Positions 46,925-58,345 of a stretch of DNA of 64,000 bases are shown here, piece after piece. Source of the DNA: Manis javanica. Taxonomy: Eukaryota > Chordata > Mammalia > Pholidota > Manidae. The notes under the pieces are model-generated. The model made no database searches. It was given only the letters and a program-made list of their open reading frames with translations, and was not told where the DNA came from. The number at the start of each line of letters is the position of its first letter. The first letter of the stretch is position 1. The stretch lies in NCBI RefSeq assembly GCF_040802235.1, contig NC_133167.1, positions 45,382,001 to 45,446,000 of the forward strand. The letters are read 5' to 3'. Made by a program: the position numbers and the translations under genes.

Positions 46925-49170
46925 TTTTAAATTTTTATTAAGTTATTACTATTACTATTTTTTTGTATGATTAATCTACAATTACATGAGCAACATTATG
47001 TTTACTAGACTCCCCATCGACAAGTCCCCCCCGCATACCCCATTATAGTCAGTGCCCATCAGCGTAGTAAGATGCTATAGAATCACTACTTGTCTTCTCT
47101 GTGTTGTACAGCCCTCCCCATATCTCCCCTATATTATGTCTGCTAATAGTAGTGCCCCTTTTATCCCCCTTATCCCTCCCCACCAGTCCTCCCCAGTCCC
47201 TTTCCCTTTGGTAACTGTTAGTCTATTTTGGGTTCTGTGAGTCTGCTGCTGTTTTGTTCCTTCAGTTTTTTTTTCTTTGTTCTTATACTCCAGAGATGAG
47301 TGAAATCATTTGATACTTGTCTTTCTCTGCCTGGCTTATCTCAGTGAGCATAATACCCTCTAGCTCCATCTGTCTTGTTGCAAATAGTAGGATTTTTCTT
47401 CTTCCTGTGGCTGAAAACTATTCCATTATGTATATGTACCATTATCTTCTTTATCCATTCATCTACTGATGGACACTTAGGTTACTTCTATTTCTTGGCT
47501 ATTGTAAATAGTGCTGCGATGAACAGAGGTGCATCTGTCTTTTTCAAACTGGACTACTGCATTCTCAGGGTAAATTCCTCGGAGTGGAATTCCTGGGTCA
47601 AATGGTATTTCTATTTTGAGATTTTTGAGGAACCTCCATACTGCTTTCCACAATGGTTGAACTAATTTACATTCCCACCGGCAGTGTAAGATGGTTCCCC
47701 ATTCTCCACATCCCCATTCTCCACATCCTAGCCAACATTTGTTCTTCTTTGTCTTTTGGATGTCATTGTGGTTTCAACGAGCATTTCTCTGATGATTAGC
47801 GATTTGGAGCCAATGAGCATTTCTCTGATGATTAGTGATTTGGAGCATGTTTTCATGTGCCTGTTGGAGATCTGAATTTCTTCTTTGGAGAAGTGTCTGT
47901 TTAGATTTTTTAATTGGATTATTTGCTTTTTGTTTGTTGAGGTGTGTGAGCTCTTTATATATTTTGGATGTGAACCCTTTTTCAGATATGTCATTTATGA
48001 ATATATTCTCCCATACTGTAGGTTGCCTTTTTGTTCTATTGATGGTGTCTTTTGCTGTACAGAAGCTTTTCAGCTTGATATAGTCCCACTTGTTCATTTT
48101 TTTAATTTTGTTATCATTAATCTACAATTACATGAGGAACATTATGTTTACTAGACTCCCCGCATCACCAAGGCCCCCCGACAAACCCCATTACAGTCAC
48201 TGTCCATCATCATAGTAAGATGCTGTAGAATCACTACTTGTCTTCTCTATATTGGACAACCCTCCCATGCCCCCCCTACCACTTTATACATGTCAATCAT
48301 AATGCCCCCTTTCTTTTACCCTGCCCTTATTCCTCCCTTCCCACCCGTCCTCCCCAGTCCTTTCTCCTTTGGTAACTGTTAGTACATTCTTGGGTTCTGT
48401 GATTCTGCTGCTGTTTTGTTCCTTCAGTTTTTTCTTTGTTCTTATACTACACATATGAGTGAAATCATTTGGTACTTGTCTTTCTCCGCCGGGCTTATTT
48501 CACTGAGCATAATACCCTCTAGCTCCATCCATGTTGTTGAAAATGGTAATATTTGTTTTCTTCTTTTGGCTGAATAATATTCCGTTGTATATATGTATCA
48601 CATCTTCTTTATCCATTCATTTACTGATGGACACTTAGATTGCTTCCATTACTTGGCTATTGTAAGTAGTGCTGTGATAAACATAGGGGTGCGTATGTTT
48701 TTTTCAAACTGGGCTGCTGCATTCTTAGGGCAAATTCCTAAAAGTGGAATTCGTGGGTCAAATGGTATTTCTATTTTGAGGTTTTTGAGGAACTTCAATT
48801 CTGCTTTCCACAATGGTGGATCTAGTTTACATTCCCACCAGTCCCACTTGTTCATTTTTGCTTTTGTTTCCCTTCCCTGGGGAGATATGTTCATAAAGAA
48901 GTTGCTCCTTTTTATGTCCAAGATATTTTTTTCTATGTTTTTTCCTAAGAGTTTTATGGTTTCATGTCTTACATTCAGGTCTTTCTTTAATCCATTTTGA
49001 GTTTGCTTTTGTATATGGGGTTAGACAATAATCCCGTTTCAATCTCTTACATGTAGCTGTCCAGTTTTGCCAACACAAGCTGTTGAAGAGCCTTCATTTC
49101 TCCATTGTGTATACATGGCTCCTTTATCGTATATTTATTGACCATATATGTGTGGGTTAATGTCTGGAGG
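46925..49170 (-). mobile_element. 5'-truncated L1, minus strand, carrying another L1
   Basis: The plus strand begins with a T-rich tail and the young-L1 3' UTR in reverse (from about 46965), then ORF2 C-terminal sequence (minus frames at 47774-48097). It is interrupted at 48102-48839 by a second L1 in the same orientation and resumes at 48860-49170. About 1.5 kb of this element remains. Its T-rich end directly abuts the ORF1 end of the neighbouring L1 piece. Confidence 0.82.
48102..48839 (-). mobile_element. 5'-truncated L1 inserted in an L1, minus strand
   Basis: 738 bp between two identical copies of AGTCCCACTTGTTCATTTTT (48082-48101 and 48840-48859), a 20-bp target duplication. The plus strand starts with the short T-rich tail (TTAATTTTGTTATCATTAATCTAC) and 3' UTR and ends in ORF2 C-terminal sequence (minus frame 48649-48921, KMNKWDWWECKLDPPLWKAE). 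The duplication sequence is itself the host L1's ORF2, so the nesting order is certain. Confidence 0.95.
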
Positions 49171-49229
49171 GCAGGGTTTCGCAATTTGCTCAGATTACTT
49201 CCCCTCTTTCTACCATCATTATAGTTCAT

Positions 49230-49600
49230 TATTACAGTTAAACAGTGATGCTGTACTGTCACCATCCACCATCTATTCTTTCCCTCATATTTCTCGAAGA
49301 TCCAGTTCAGGATACCTCATTACATCCAGTGATCTTGTCTCCTTAGGACACTCTTTGTTGTTGGCGTTTCTGAGACATTCTTTGTTTTGGATGATCTTTT
49401 CCCTTGTCAAGATTCTTTGCAATTAGTATTGTAGAATTCTCCTCAGTCGCATTTAACGTGACATTTCTCTGGTGACTACTTGGAGTTGTGTTTTATGGGG
49501 AAGAAGGTCACAGAGGGCAAGTACAGTTCACAGCACCTCATGTCAAGGGCAAGTGCTCTGAAGGAGACTTGATATTGTTGATGTTGTCCCAAGTGGCAGG
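49230..49600 (-). repeat. Possible old L1 3' region relic
   Basis: A sequence such as TCTTGTCTCCTTAGGACAC, GTAGAATTCTCCTCAG and GTTTTATGGGGAAGAAGGTCACAGAGG resembles an old L1M-type 3' segment, strongly decayed. Assignment tentative. Confidence 0.35.
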
Positions 49601-49604
49601 ATTT

Positions 49605-52115
49605 TTTTTTCTTTTTTAAAGCTGAGTAATATGCCACTGTGTGTGTGTGTGTGCGCGTGCTTCAGATGTTTATTCATTCATGTATCTACAGACATTTAGG
49701 CTGCTTCCATATCTTGTCTGTTGTAAATAATGTTGCAGTGAACATAGAGATGCATATGTCTTTTCAAATTAATATTTTCACTTTCTTGGGGTAAATACAT
49801 AAAGCAAAATTTCTGGGATATATGGGATTTTTATTTTGAATTGTTTGTGGAGCCTCCATACTGTTCTTCACATTGGATACACCAATTCCCATTCCCAACA
49901 ATCAAGGGTTTCTTTTTCTCCACATCCTTGTCTAGTTACTTTTTGTCTCCAATTTGAACTTCCATCCTAATAGATTTGAATTGAGATCTCATTGTGGTTT
50001 TGATTTGCATTTCCCTAATGGTTAGTGATACTGAGACCCATCTACATGTCTTCCTTGGAAAAATGCCTATCTAGGTCCTCTGCCCATTTTTTTAATTGGA
50101 TTGTCTTTTCAGTAGTAGATATAGGAGTACTTCATATGTTTTTTATGTTAACCCCAAATTGAATATGTCATGTACGAACATCTTCTACCATTCAGTACAT
50201 TATTCTTCTATATGGTTGATGGTGTTCTTCGCAGTTCAGAGAGTTTTAGTTGGATGTAGTCCCATTTGTTTATTTTAGCTTTTTATTGTCATTGACTCAG
50301 GAGAGAGAGAAAAAACAGTTGCTAAGAGCAGAGTCAAAGAGCTTGCTGCCCATATTTTCTTCTAGGAGTTTTGTGGTATCAGGTCTTACATTTAAGTCTT
50401 TAATTAATTTTGAGTTTCTTTTTGGATATGTTTTAGGAAAGTGGTCCTCTTTTTATGTAGCTGTCCAGTATAACCCACACCATTTATGGAAGAGACTTTT
50501 TCCCATTATATATTCTTACCTCCTTTGTCATAGACTAACTGACCATGTAAGTGTGGATTTAATTCTGGGATATTTATTTTGTTCCATTGATGTAAGGATC
50601 TGTTTTTGTGCCAATACCATAATGTTTATTTTATTTTTTTTTCAGGATTCTAACCTTCTTTAGATTCTCTTTTTATTTGTGAAGGGGATAACTTGGTACA
50701 TTCTTCAAATTATAAAATAATTTAGTCACAGGGATGGAAATATAGCATAAGTAATGTAGCTCATAGCATTGTAGTATCTTCTTGTGCTATGAGTACTTTG
50801 ACAGAGATTGCATTGAATCTGTAGTTTGCTTTCCATAGTGTAGACATTATCACAATACTAATTCTTCCAATCCATGAGTGTGGTTTATCTTTCCACTTAT
50901 TTGTGTAGTTCTGTTTCTTTCATCAGTATTTTATGGTTTTGAGCATATAGTTATTTTACTTCTGTGGTTAAACAGATTCCTAGGTATTTTATTCTTTCTG
51001 CTGCATTTGTAAGTAGGAATGATTTTATAATTTCTTTTTCTTGCAATTCATTCTTAGTGTATAGAAACAGAACAGACTTTTGAATATTGATTTTGTATCC
51101 TGCACCTTTATTGAATTCATTTATTACTTCAAATATATTTTTGGTGAATGCTTTGGAGTTTTCTACATATAGCCTGATGCCATCTGCAGATAGTGAGAGT
51201 TTTACTACTTCCTTTCCAATTTGGATATCTTGTTTTTCTTGGCTAATTGCTATGGCTAGGACTTTGAGTATAATGTTGAACAAAAATGGCAAGAGAGGGT
51301 ATCCTTGACTTGTTCTGTAGGATCTGAAGAATCAAAAGTTAGCATAAGTACAGCCATCTTAAAGGCTTAAATACCACCCCCTAACCTAGAAGGAGGAAAA
51401 TTATTAGAATCTTGAAAAACAAGTTAGTCAGCCGGTGTTAAATGTAGTAACCTTTAATTAGCTGACCTCAAATCAGTTAATCATACACACCAAGCTTATC
51501 TTGCTAGAACCACCCTAAACATTCCGAAGGTAATCTTATCTAACCAGACCCCAGGATGTGGCCCCAGCCAAAGATTTATGTGTCTATGAAAAAACACTGT
51601 ATTGTGATTGTGGAAAATGTTGCCCCCTTTGAAAATGCTATAAAACCTTCTGGCTTTGTGTGCTCAGGGTCCTTGTTGAGACTCGCTGCGTCGGGCTAAC
51701 TTGGACCCCAGCTAGCTGGTTCCTGAATAAATTCCTCTTGCTTATTGCATCAAGAGACGCCTTTCGTGAGTGATTTGGGGCAGCGTCCTCCTCTGGGAGA
51801 ATCCAACAGTTCCTGTTCTCAGAGAAAAGCTTTCAACTTCGCACTGTTGAGTATGATAGCTCTGGGTTTGTCATATATGTCTGTTTTTATGTTTAGGTGT
51901 GTTCTCTTTATACCCACTTTGTTTCACATTTTTATCATAAATGGATATTGAATTTTGTCAAAAGTTTTTTTGCATCTGTTGCAATGATCATATTTTTATC
52001 CTTCATTTTGTTACTGTGATGTGTCAAATTGATTAATTGTGGATATTGAACTATCCTTGCATCCCCAGAGTAAATTCCACTTGATCGTGATGCATGATCC
52101 TTTTATTGTATTGTT
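49605..52115 (-). mobile_element. Old L1, minus strand, interrupted by an LTR
   Basis: The plus strand reads backward through L1 ORF2, from AAAGCTGAGTAATATGCC and CATTTCCCTAATGG-type 3' sequence to the RT region (minus frame 50951-51292 with LSLSADGIRLYVENSKAF, the decayed catalytic-box area). A solo LTR splits it at 51316-51808 and it resumes to about 52115 (TTTATCATAAATGGATATTGAATTTTGTC). A (GT)n microsatellite lies near 49640-49662. Confidence 0.75.
51316..51808 (+). mobile_element. Class I ERV-like solo LTR with 4-bp duplication, plus strand
   Basis: 493 bp, TGTAGGATC...ATCCAACA, flanked by perfect GTTC duplications (51312-51315 and 51809-51812) inside the old L1, whose sequence continues across the site. 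It has a TATA box (GCTATAAAACC, about 51638) and CCTGAATAAATTCC (AATAAA, about 51726), then a U5-like end. The 4-bp duplication fits a class I (gammaretrovirus-like) element. No internal sequence, so a solo LTR. Confidence 0.92.
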
Positions 52116-52334
52116 GAAATTTCCCTTTCTGGTCTCAGCCTATATGCGTGTGACCTCCTGGAAATGACTTCTTTTAGCCTGGTGCTCCTTCTCGTCATGA
52201 ACTGGTATCTCAGTGCCCTGTTTAGTGACTTAATGTAACTGGTTACAACTGAATCTTGTCTTGTTTGTTTATCTTTTTTCCTCACTTTGTTAACTTTGGT
52301 CTTCCTTCCATTCTGAAGTCTGGTCTTGCATGGT

Positions 52335-52400
52335 TGTACTCACAGGGCCTGGCACAGCAGTGAGCATAACACAAGTAATGAACATTATTTTGAATATATT
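52335..52400 (+). repeat. MIR-like tail fragment
   Basis: CACAGGGCCTGGCACAGCAGTGAGCATAACACAAGTAATG resembles the 3' part of MIR. Confidence 0.4.
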
Positions 52401-52489
52401 GTGATATAATGAATTATACAACATACATACTTGGTCATTCAGTAACCCAAATATATAATTGCCAGGTATATTTCTTCCTCTTCCACATT

Positions 52490-53156
52490 TCCTGAAAACA
52501 CTACAGAGCCTTAAAGGTGAAGTGGATGTCTTGTCATGTTAATGAGAGGCTTTTGGATCCAACCCGATGGCAGGGGCTGGAGGTTGAATCAGCCAGTGAA
52601 GCCCTCAGCAACATCAGTGAGATGAGTATCTCCCTCTCTTGGATCCTGCTTCTCTGTTGGAGAGAGCTTCCACACTTGGGGAACCAAAAAGATTCTATGT
52701 GTAACAGAGCTAGTCCCCAAGCCCCAAACTCCACAAGGATAGAACCTCCTTTATTTGGGAGCTTGTCCTGTGTATGTCTTCATTTGGCTGTTAAATTGCA
52801 TTCTTTAGGGCACCCATTTTTAGAGTTCTGTGACCAGTCTAGCAAATTAATCAAATCTAAGTGGGAGGACATTGGAGTCTGCAACCTCTAGCCAGTTCTG
52901 TAGAAGCACAGGTCACTGACTGGGGCCTGCAACAGGCATTTGGAGGGGGTGGGGTGGGGAGTCTTGGCCCTTAACCTGGGGAATCCGGTGCTGTCTCCAG
53001 GCAGATGCCATCAGAAATGAGTTGAGTTCTCAGACTCCCTGCCAGTGTTTAAGAATTGCCTGGTGTCTGTGAGATAACACACACACACCCACACACGTTG
53101 GAATTGTGTCCGCAAACTCAAAAGGCGTGGTACTACAATGTGTATGAGAAAGCACA
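52490..53156 (+). mobile_element. 5' LTR of the ERV-L element (MER21-like)
   Basis: LTR-like block whose later part (AAGTGGGAGGACATTGGAGTCTGCAACC, CCCTTAACCTGGGGAATCCGG, AAGAATTGCCTGGTGTCTG) resembles MER21-type ERVL LTRs. It ends AAAGCACA at 53156, two bases before a tRNA-Leu-type primer site, which fixes the 3' boundary. The 5' boundary is uncertain; TGAAAACACT at about 52492 is one candidate. A CA microsatellite sits at 53080-53097. Confidence 0.62.
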
Positions 53157-53158
53157 TT

Positions 53159-53179
53159 TGGTGTCAGGGTACTGGGATT
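53159..53179 (+). promoter_or_regulatory. tRNA-Leu-type primer-binding site (ERV-L)
   Basis: TGGTGTCAGGGTACTGGGATT matches a tRNA-Leu primer site with one or two changes. A Leu primer site is the defining habit of ERV-L and fits the pol remnants downstream. Confidence 0.7.
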
Positions 53180-54660
53180 TGCTAGAACTGCCCATGCTCT
53201 CTGAAATATGTGGTTTTTGAAGAGAAAGAATGGAAGGGCAGGGGATGGGGAACCTTTGATGCCTGGATGGCTACCCACTCACCCTTGGTATGAAGGAGCA
53301 GCTGCCCTAAAATTGGTTACTAAAGGTAAAAGTTACCAGTGGAATTTAGAAATAGCAGTGGACCCACCTTCTAAGACTCCAAAACCTGTTAGTGAAGTTT
53401 TAGCAGGGGCTAAGGAGTTGGCTTGGTGGCTACGTAAGGAAATGCAGATGAGTAAGAGGCAGGCTAAATATTCCTTTCCCTGGTTGTTGTTATCTGTAAT
53501 AGTCAAAATGAAAATAAAAGACAGCTCTCTGGGTCAGGGCTTGATGTGGAACGAAGCTGGGATTTGGGTCATCCCGAGCCTTGGCCATTAGCCTCAAAGC
53601 CACCTAGAAAGGAAAAATGATATCAAGTAACAAACAGTACCTCTAAGACCTCTAGTTGCCAAGAAAATAATGTAGGAGCAGGCAAAAGCCAGGAAATGTG
53701 TGAAACCAGGGAACATAGTGTAAGGGAACTGGCTCCCTGTGCGGACTGGTGTCCCCAGCTTCCTGAAGAACCTTTAGTAAAGTGCATCGTGAGGTCACCA
53801 GCCTGGGGGCTGTGTCTAGTTTTGAATGCCTCTTGAGTGGAAGAGCATGTTTGGGCTGACGCAGGACCCTCTCTCACTCTTGGGCAATCACAGATGGCTG
53901 TGAGTGATCCAGACACACAGGAGGTTATTCCTGAGCGGACAGCCTGCCTGGCAGACCGTGTAAACATTACTGTGAGGTCTGTATGTCCTGAGAAGGGGAC
54001 TGCCCAACTGCCCCTCTAAATGCAGGTAGAACACCCCAGATGAAAGAGCTGGTAGTGCTTCCTATGTGGGATTGGCTTTGCAGTGACTGAGGTAGGCGCC
54101 TGCTGAATGTTCCTGTTACACAGGTCATGGTGAATGCTGAGGTTAAAGGGCCTATTACATGGGCAGCCCGTGTAACCTGACTGCTACAAAATCGAGCAGT
54201 TTGAGGAGGTTCTCAGATTTGTTACCTCAGCTTCCCCTCGTGGGTCCAAGAACATGAGTATAACTGGGAAGATGGGGAGGGACAAAGGTGAGAGTCAAGG
54301 GACTCGACCCAACTGAGTGGAAGTTTTCAGATGGTTATTGAAAAATTGTGTGAATCAAGCAGACGCTGCTGGGGTTGAAGAAGGGTATTAATGCAGCACT
54401 ACCAGAAATTGGGTGGGCCGATGGGAACCCCTGTTATTGCTCCAACATTACAGCAGCCAAAAACTCCACTCTGTGTATCCCTGTTTGGAGGAATTTAAAA
54501 AGCCTGAAGGCCATGATTACAATGAGAAACCTGACCAGGAATCCCCTAGAGTGGTGGTCAGGCCCGTTAATCAATTTAAAGATAGACAAAAGTGCCAGGG
54601 TCTTCTGGCCACACCCCAGCCTGGGCCCTGAGACTGTTCGCATAAGTGTGAGAAAAGTGG
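53180..54660 (+). pseudogene. ERV-L leader and gag remnant
   Basis: The position between primer site and protease corresponds to gag. A 127-codon frame at 53208-53591 (with KGKSYQWNLEIAVDPPS, AKELAWWLRKEM) and short frames to 54630 are probably decayed gag, but no motif confirms it. Confidence 0.4.
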
Positions 54661-54960
54661 CCAGGGGGAGGAGGAAAATGGCCCTGGGAGTCCTTGGTAC
54701 AGGAGCCCAATGCACTGTGATTGAAAAACCTGTTGGTGAAGTCTTAGGAGGGGCTAAGGTTAGATTGGAAGGATATGGAGACGCAGTGGCTGATGGTATT
54801 GAGGTGGAAGTTTGGATGAAAATTGGGTGTTAGAGCAGGTTTTGCTTGAGGTGGTTGCACCCCCTTTACCTGAAAGTATTATTGGGATGGATATTATGTG
54901 TGACTGGGGTTGGCTTCCCCTGCCTAATACAGTAAAACAGAAGGTATGTAAGCCCACCCT
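54660..54960 (+). pseudogene. ERV-L protease remnant with altered active site
   Basis: Reads MALGVLGTGAQCTVIEK: the retroviral aspartic protease flap-and-active-site context, with the catalytic Asp of D-T-G replaced by Gly (codons 54696-54707). After a stop and frame change, a second part reads EVVAPPLPESIIGMDIM and DWGWLPLPNTVKQK, the protease end and the start of RT. Enzymatically dead. Confidence 0.75.
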
Positions 54961-55159
54961 CAGGTCTGTTTAGTTGGACATTCTAAATGGGGAATGGCTG
55001 TAACTGTGTGAACCCACAGAGGCAGATACCTTGACAAACATATCACCGTTCTTAGGAGTGATATACTGGAAGCTGGAGTGCTGGTGTCCACAGATTTGCT
55101 GTACAGTAGTCCTGTGTGGCCTGTGCAAAGGTGGATGGCACATAGAGACTCTTGAAGCT

Positions 55160-55600
55160 TAGATAATGTGGGTACCGCCTATAGTCCCAGCAGTTCCAGG
55201 CATGGTCTCAACCATACAGAAAGTACAGCAGGTTGAAGGAGGCTGGTACTCCTGGATGGACCCTACAAATGCTTTCTTCTCCATCTCAATTCCTGATGAT
55301 AGCCAAGCCCAGTTTGCCTTCAGGTGGGAAGGACCCCATTTTGCCTCGGCTGTGCTTGGCGGGGATCTGAGCTCCCCAGCTAATTGTTCACTACGTGGTC
55401 AGGAAGGATTTGGACTTGGTGCAGTGCTTGAGTGTAATAATACACAACGTTGGTGACATCATGGTAATACCAGAAACAGAGGACCTGGCCAGGACTGATT
55501 TGAATGCAACAAGGACATACATGAACAACCAGGGCTGGTTAATTAATCCAGCGAAGGTCCAAGGTCCTGCCCAGTGAAATTCATAGGAATAGCACGAGCA
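55160..55600 (+). pseudogene. ERV-L reverse transcriptase remnant
   Basis: The frame at 55166-55456 carries YSWMDPTNAFFSISIPDDSQ, QFAFRWEGPHFA, the first catalytic Asp region of RT. A frame shift later, 55395-55577 has HNVGDIMVI in place of the usual Y-X-D-D box, then WLINPAKVQGPAQ, a typical ERV-L thumb-side segment. Several frameshifts and stops. Confidence 0.8.
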
Positions 55601-56340
55601 GAAGCCACCCAGGATAATTCCACAAGTGTGACTATCAATAAACTGCTGTCACTCCCCCACCAGGTCCAAACAAGAAGCCCTGCACTTTTTTGGTTTATTT
55701 GAATTTTGGAAGACTCGTATTTCACACCGGGGACTATTTCTAGCTCCTGTCTGTAAGACTCCATGAAAGAAAGCTGCATCTGAGTGGGGTCCTGAACAGA
55801 AGCGGGCCACATCAGAATTACACATGGCAGCTGTGCGCTTGACAGCGTCGGGCCCTTGTGACCCCGCACTCAGACATGATTTTGGAAGTGTCTGCCCCCC
55901 ACACCCATGCAGACTGGAGCTTGTGCAAAAAAAAAAAAAAATGAGGACCTCCCAGCTGTCACCCTTGGGGTTTTGGACCAGAAAATTCCCACATGCTGCT
56001 GCCTGGTACACACCACTTGAGAGACAATTATTAACATGCTATTGGGAATTAACCAAGACTGCCTCAGTAACCGAAGTACATAAAATAATTTTGAAACCTG
56101 AGATACCCATAACGTGTTGGGTGATATCAGAGAAACACCCTAGTATGGAAGGCAGAGCCCAGAAGAGTCCCATAATCAAAAGGATATGGTTCATGCAGGG
56201 GCAGGCTGCCTGGGGGATGCAAGGAGGCCCTTACGGATCCATGAGCAGGCAGCCTCATTTCCTCTGGGACCAACGCTGGAGCCCCCCGGGGAGCTGCATG
56301 GACGGTGTCCTAGGAACAGCTCTCAGCTGAACAACAAAGA
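55600..56340 (+). pseudogene. ERV-L connection and RNase H remnant
   Basis: After a degraded stretch with an A13 run (55928-55940), the frame 55824-56330 reads LGFWTRKFPHAAAWYTPLER and LLTCYWELTKTASVTEVHKI, PITCWVISEKHPS, matching the RNase H portion of ERV-L pol in style. Decayed and frame-limited. Confidence 0.68.
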
Positions 56341-56589
56341 GCTGCTTGGTTATAGATGGCAGTTCCAGGAGGCATGAACAGTATCCTGGTTGGAGAGCTG
56401 CTGCAGTAAGACTAGATGATGGCAAGACTGGCTGGGAGGAAGGAGAAAAAAATGATCTCGGTGGGCTGAATTCCATGGCCTTTTCTGGGCAGTGACGGGA
56501 GAATGGAGCAGTGAGGAAAGCCCCTTGTGCTGGGGTGCTTATGACCGGGACTGTGGCCATTGGCCTGGCTGTGTGGTCAGGTAGATGGG

Positions 56590-57270
56590 AAATGGGAAAC
56601 TGAACTATGAAAGGAATTGCCCATGTGGGTGACGGCCATATGGATATTGCCCTGGGAATTTGAGGGACACGTTAAAGCAGGCCATGTTGGTTTGCATCAG
56701 AAGAAGCCTTTTGAGGAATGGGAGGTGATTGGAGCCACCAGGTGGGCCTGCTGGTGCTGCCCTTGGAGACGGCTGCCGGGGTCCATGCGGAGCTGCAGCA
56801 GCGCACACAGAGGCTGAGTCTACACATATTCCTCTTGCACCCTGTGAGGCACAGAGTGCCAGCAAGACCTGTTCCGACTGTCAGCTAAAGAGACAGAGAC
56901 TGCATTTGGCTATGGGGAAAGTTCCCCAGTGGGCATGCTGTGCACATAGCTGGCCAGTGGGTTACATTGGATCAACGCTAATACCTCTTGGAGGCTGTAA
57001 GTGGGTCATTAGCAGAGTAGACACTTATTCTGGACTACGCTTTACATACCCAGTGGTAGATGCAAATGCTGAAGAAGGTTTGTAACTGAAGATTCTGTAC
57101 CAGTTTGGACAACCAAGTTACATCTTCGACCAGCGGACATACTTTACAGACCATGGTGTTCCACAGTAGGCCAAGAAACGTCCCATCAGACAGATGTACA
57201 GTGTTGCATGTCACTCTCAGAGCAATGGTTTAATAGAAAATTGGAGCTGGCTGTGGAAACATTGGCTGTC
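56590..57270 (+). pseudogene. ERV-L integrase remnant
   Basis: Integrase core landmarks in broken frames: KWVISRVDTYSGLRFTYPVVDANAEE (first catalytic Asp, near 57018), YFTDHGV (second Asp, near 57130) and HSQSNGLIENW (catalytic Glu, near 57235). An internal TAA follows GL at about 57085. No envelope (ERV-L lacks env) and no 3' LTR were found after 57270. Confidence 0.75.
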
Positions 57271-57504
57271 TGTCCCCAGCCCTGGCCAGGACCCAGGCAG
57301 TGCTGTCTTAACTTCACCTGCCGGGACTGCACATCCCTGAGGTGACCCATCTTCCAGTTCCACTGACCAGCTTGAGGTTTCCATATCCTATCTTCTTTTG
57401 CCCTCTACTTGCCTGCTGGAAACAGCTCCACTTAAAACTTCAGGATATCTGAAAAGGCAGGGTTTAATACATCCAGGTTATGGCAAAAGATCACTGGTAT
57501 TTAA

Positions 57505-57535
57505 TGACTGTGTGTGTGTGTGTGGGAGAGAGAGG
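57505..57535. repeat. GT/GA simple repeat
   Basis: (TG)n followed by a GAGAGAGA-rich stretch at about 57508-57565. Simple sequence. Confidence 0.8.
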
Positions 57536-57599
57536 GGTGGGGCTGAGGCGAGAGGGAGAGGAGAGAGCATAAGCTAGCAGGAGAGCTCTTTAAGGGGTT

Positions 57600-57895
57600 T
57601 ATCCAGTTTTCCCAGCATAATTTGTCAAAGATTCTATCCTTTCCCCATCCTATTTATGCTTGGTTCCTTAGTAGATGATTCTGTTTGTTTATTTCTGGGC
57701 CCTCTCTCTTCTCTTCTGTTGAGTTACATGTGCATCATTATGCCAGTACCATACTGATTTAATTATTGTAACTTGTAATATAGTTTGCAATCAGGAAGTG
57801 TGATTCCCCCCATTTTGTTCTTTCTCAAGATTGGTTAGCTCTTCTGGATCTTTTGTGGTTCCATCTGAATCTTAGGTTTTTAAAAAATATTTTTG
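57600..57895 (-). mobile_element. Old L1 fragment, minus strand
   Basis: The plus strand resembles reversed ORF2: TTATCCAGTTTTCCCAGCA, ATTATGCCAGTACCATACTG, AATATAGTTTGCAATCAGG. Confidence 0.65.
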
Positions 57896-57949
57896 TAAAA
57901 TAATCATTGTGGTATTTATGAGGACAACATAGCATCTGCTGATCACTTT

Positions 57950-58345
57950 AGGTCAGATGCCCCAAAGCACAAGTAACAAACAAAAACAATCAAGAGGGGC
58001 TGCATAAAACTTAAATGCGTTGTATCACAAAAGAATTAATCAAATGGAAAGGTAACCTACAGATTTGGGGAAATACTTGAAAATCGTGTATGTGATAAGG
58101 GGTTAATATCCAAAATATGTAGGTAATTTCTACAACTCAGGAGGGAAAAGAATTGGAAAGTGAGCCAAGAACTGGAATAGATACTCATTTAAAGACAGAG
58201 AAATGGGAAAGATTCACATGAAGAGGTGTTCAACATTACGCATGATCAGAGAAATGTAAATAAAAACCAAAATATATCACTCCTCATTTAGAATGGCTAT
58301 TATTAAAAAGAAGTGTTGGCAAGAATGTAGAAAAATCGGAATCCT
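57950..58345 (+). mobile_element. Old L1 fragment, plus strand
   Basis: ORF2 C-terminal nucleotide landmarks in forward order: AAAGCACAAGTAACAAAC, CAGAGAAATGTAAATAAAAACC, AGAATGGCTATTATTAAAAAG, GTGTTGGCAAGAATGTAG. Opposite orientation to the piece just before it. Confidence 0.7.

Noticed and set aside
55166-55456. Possible cellular gene exon
   Set aside because: The peptide has retroviral RT landmarks and sits between protease and RNase H remnants, so it is ERV-L pol.
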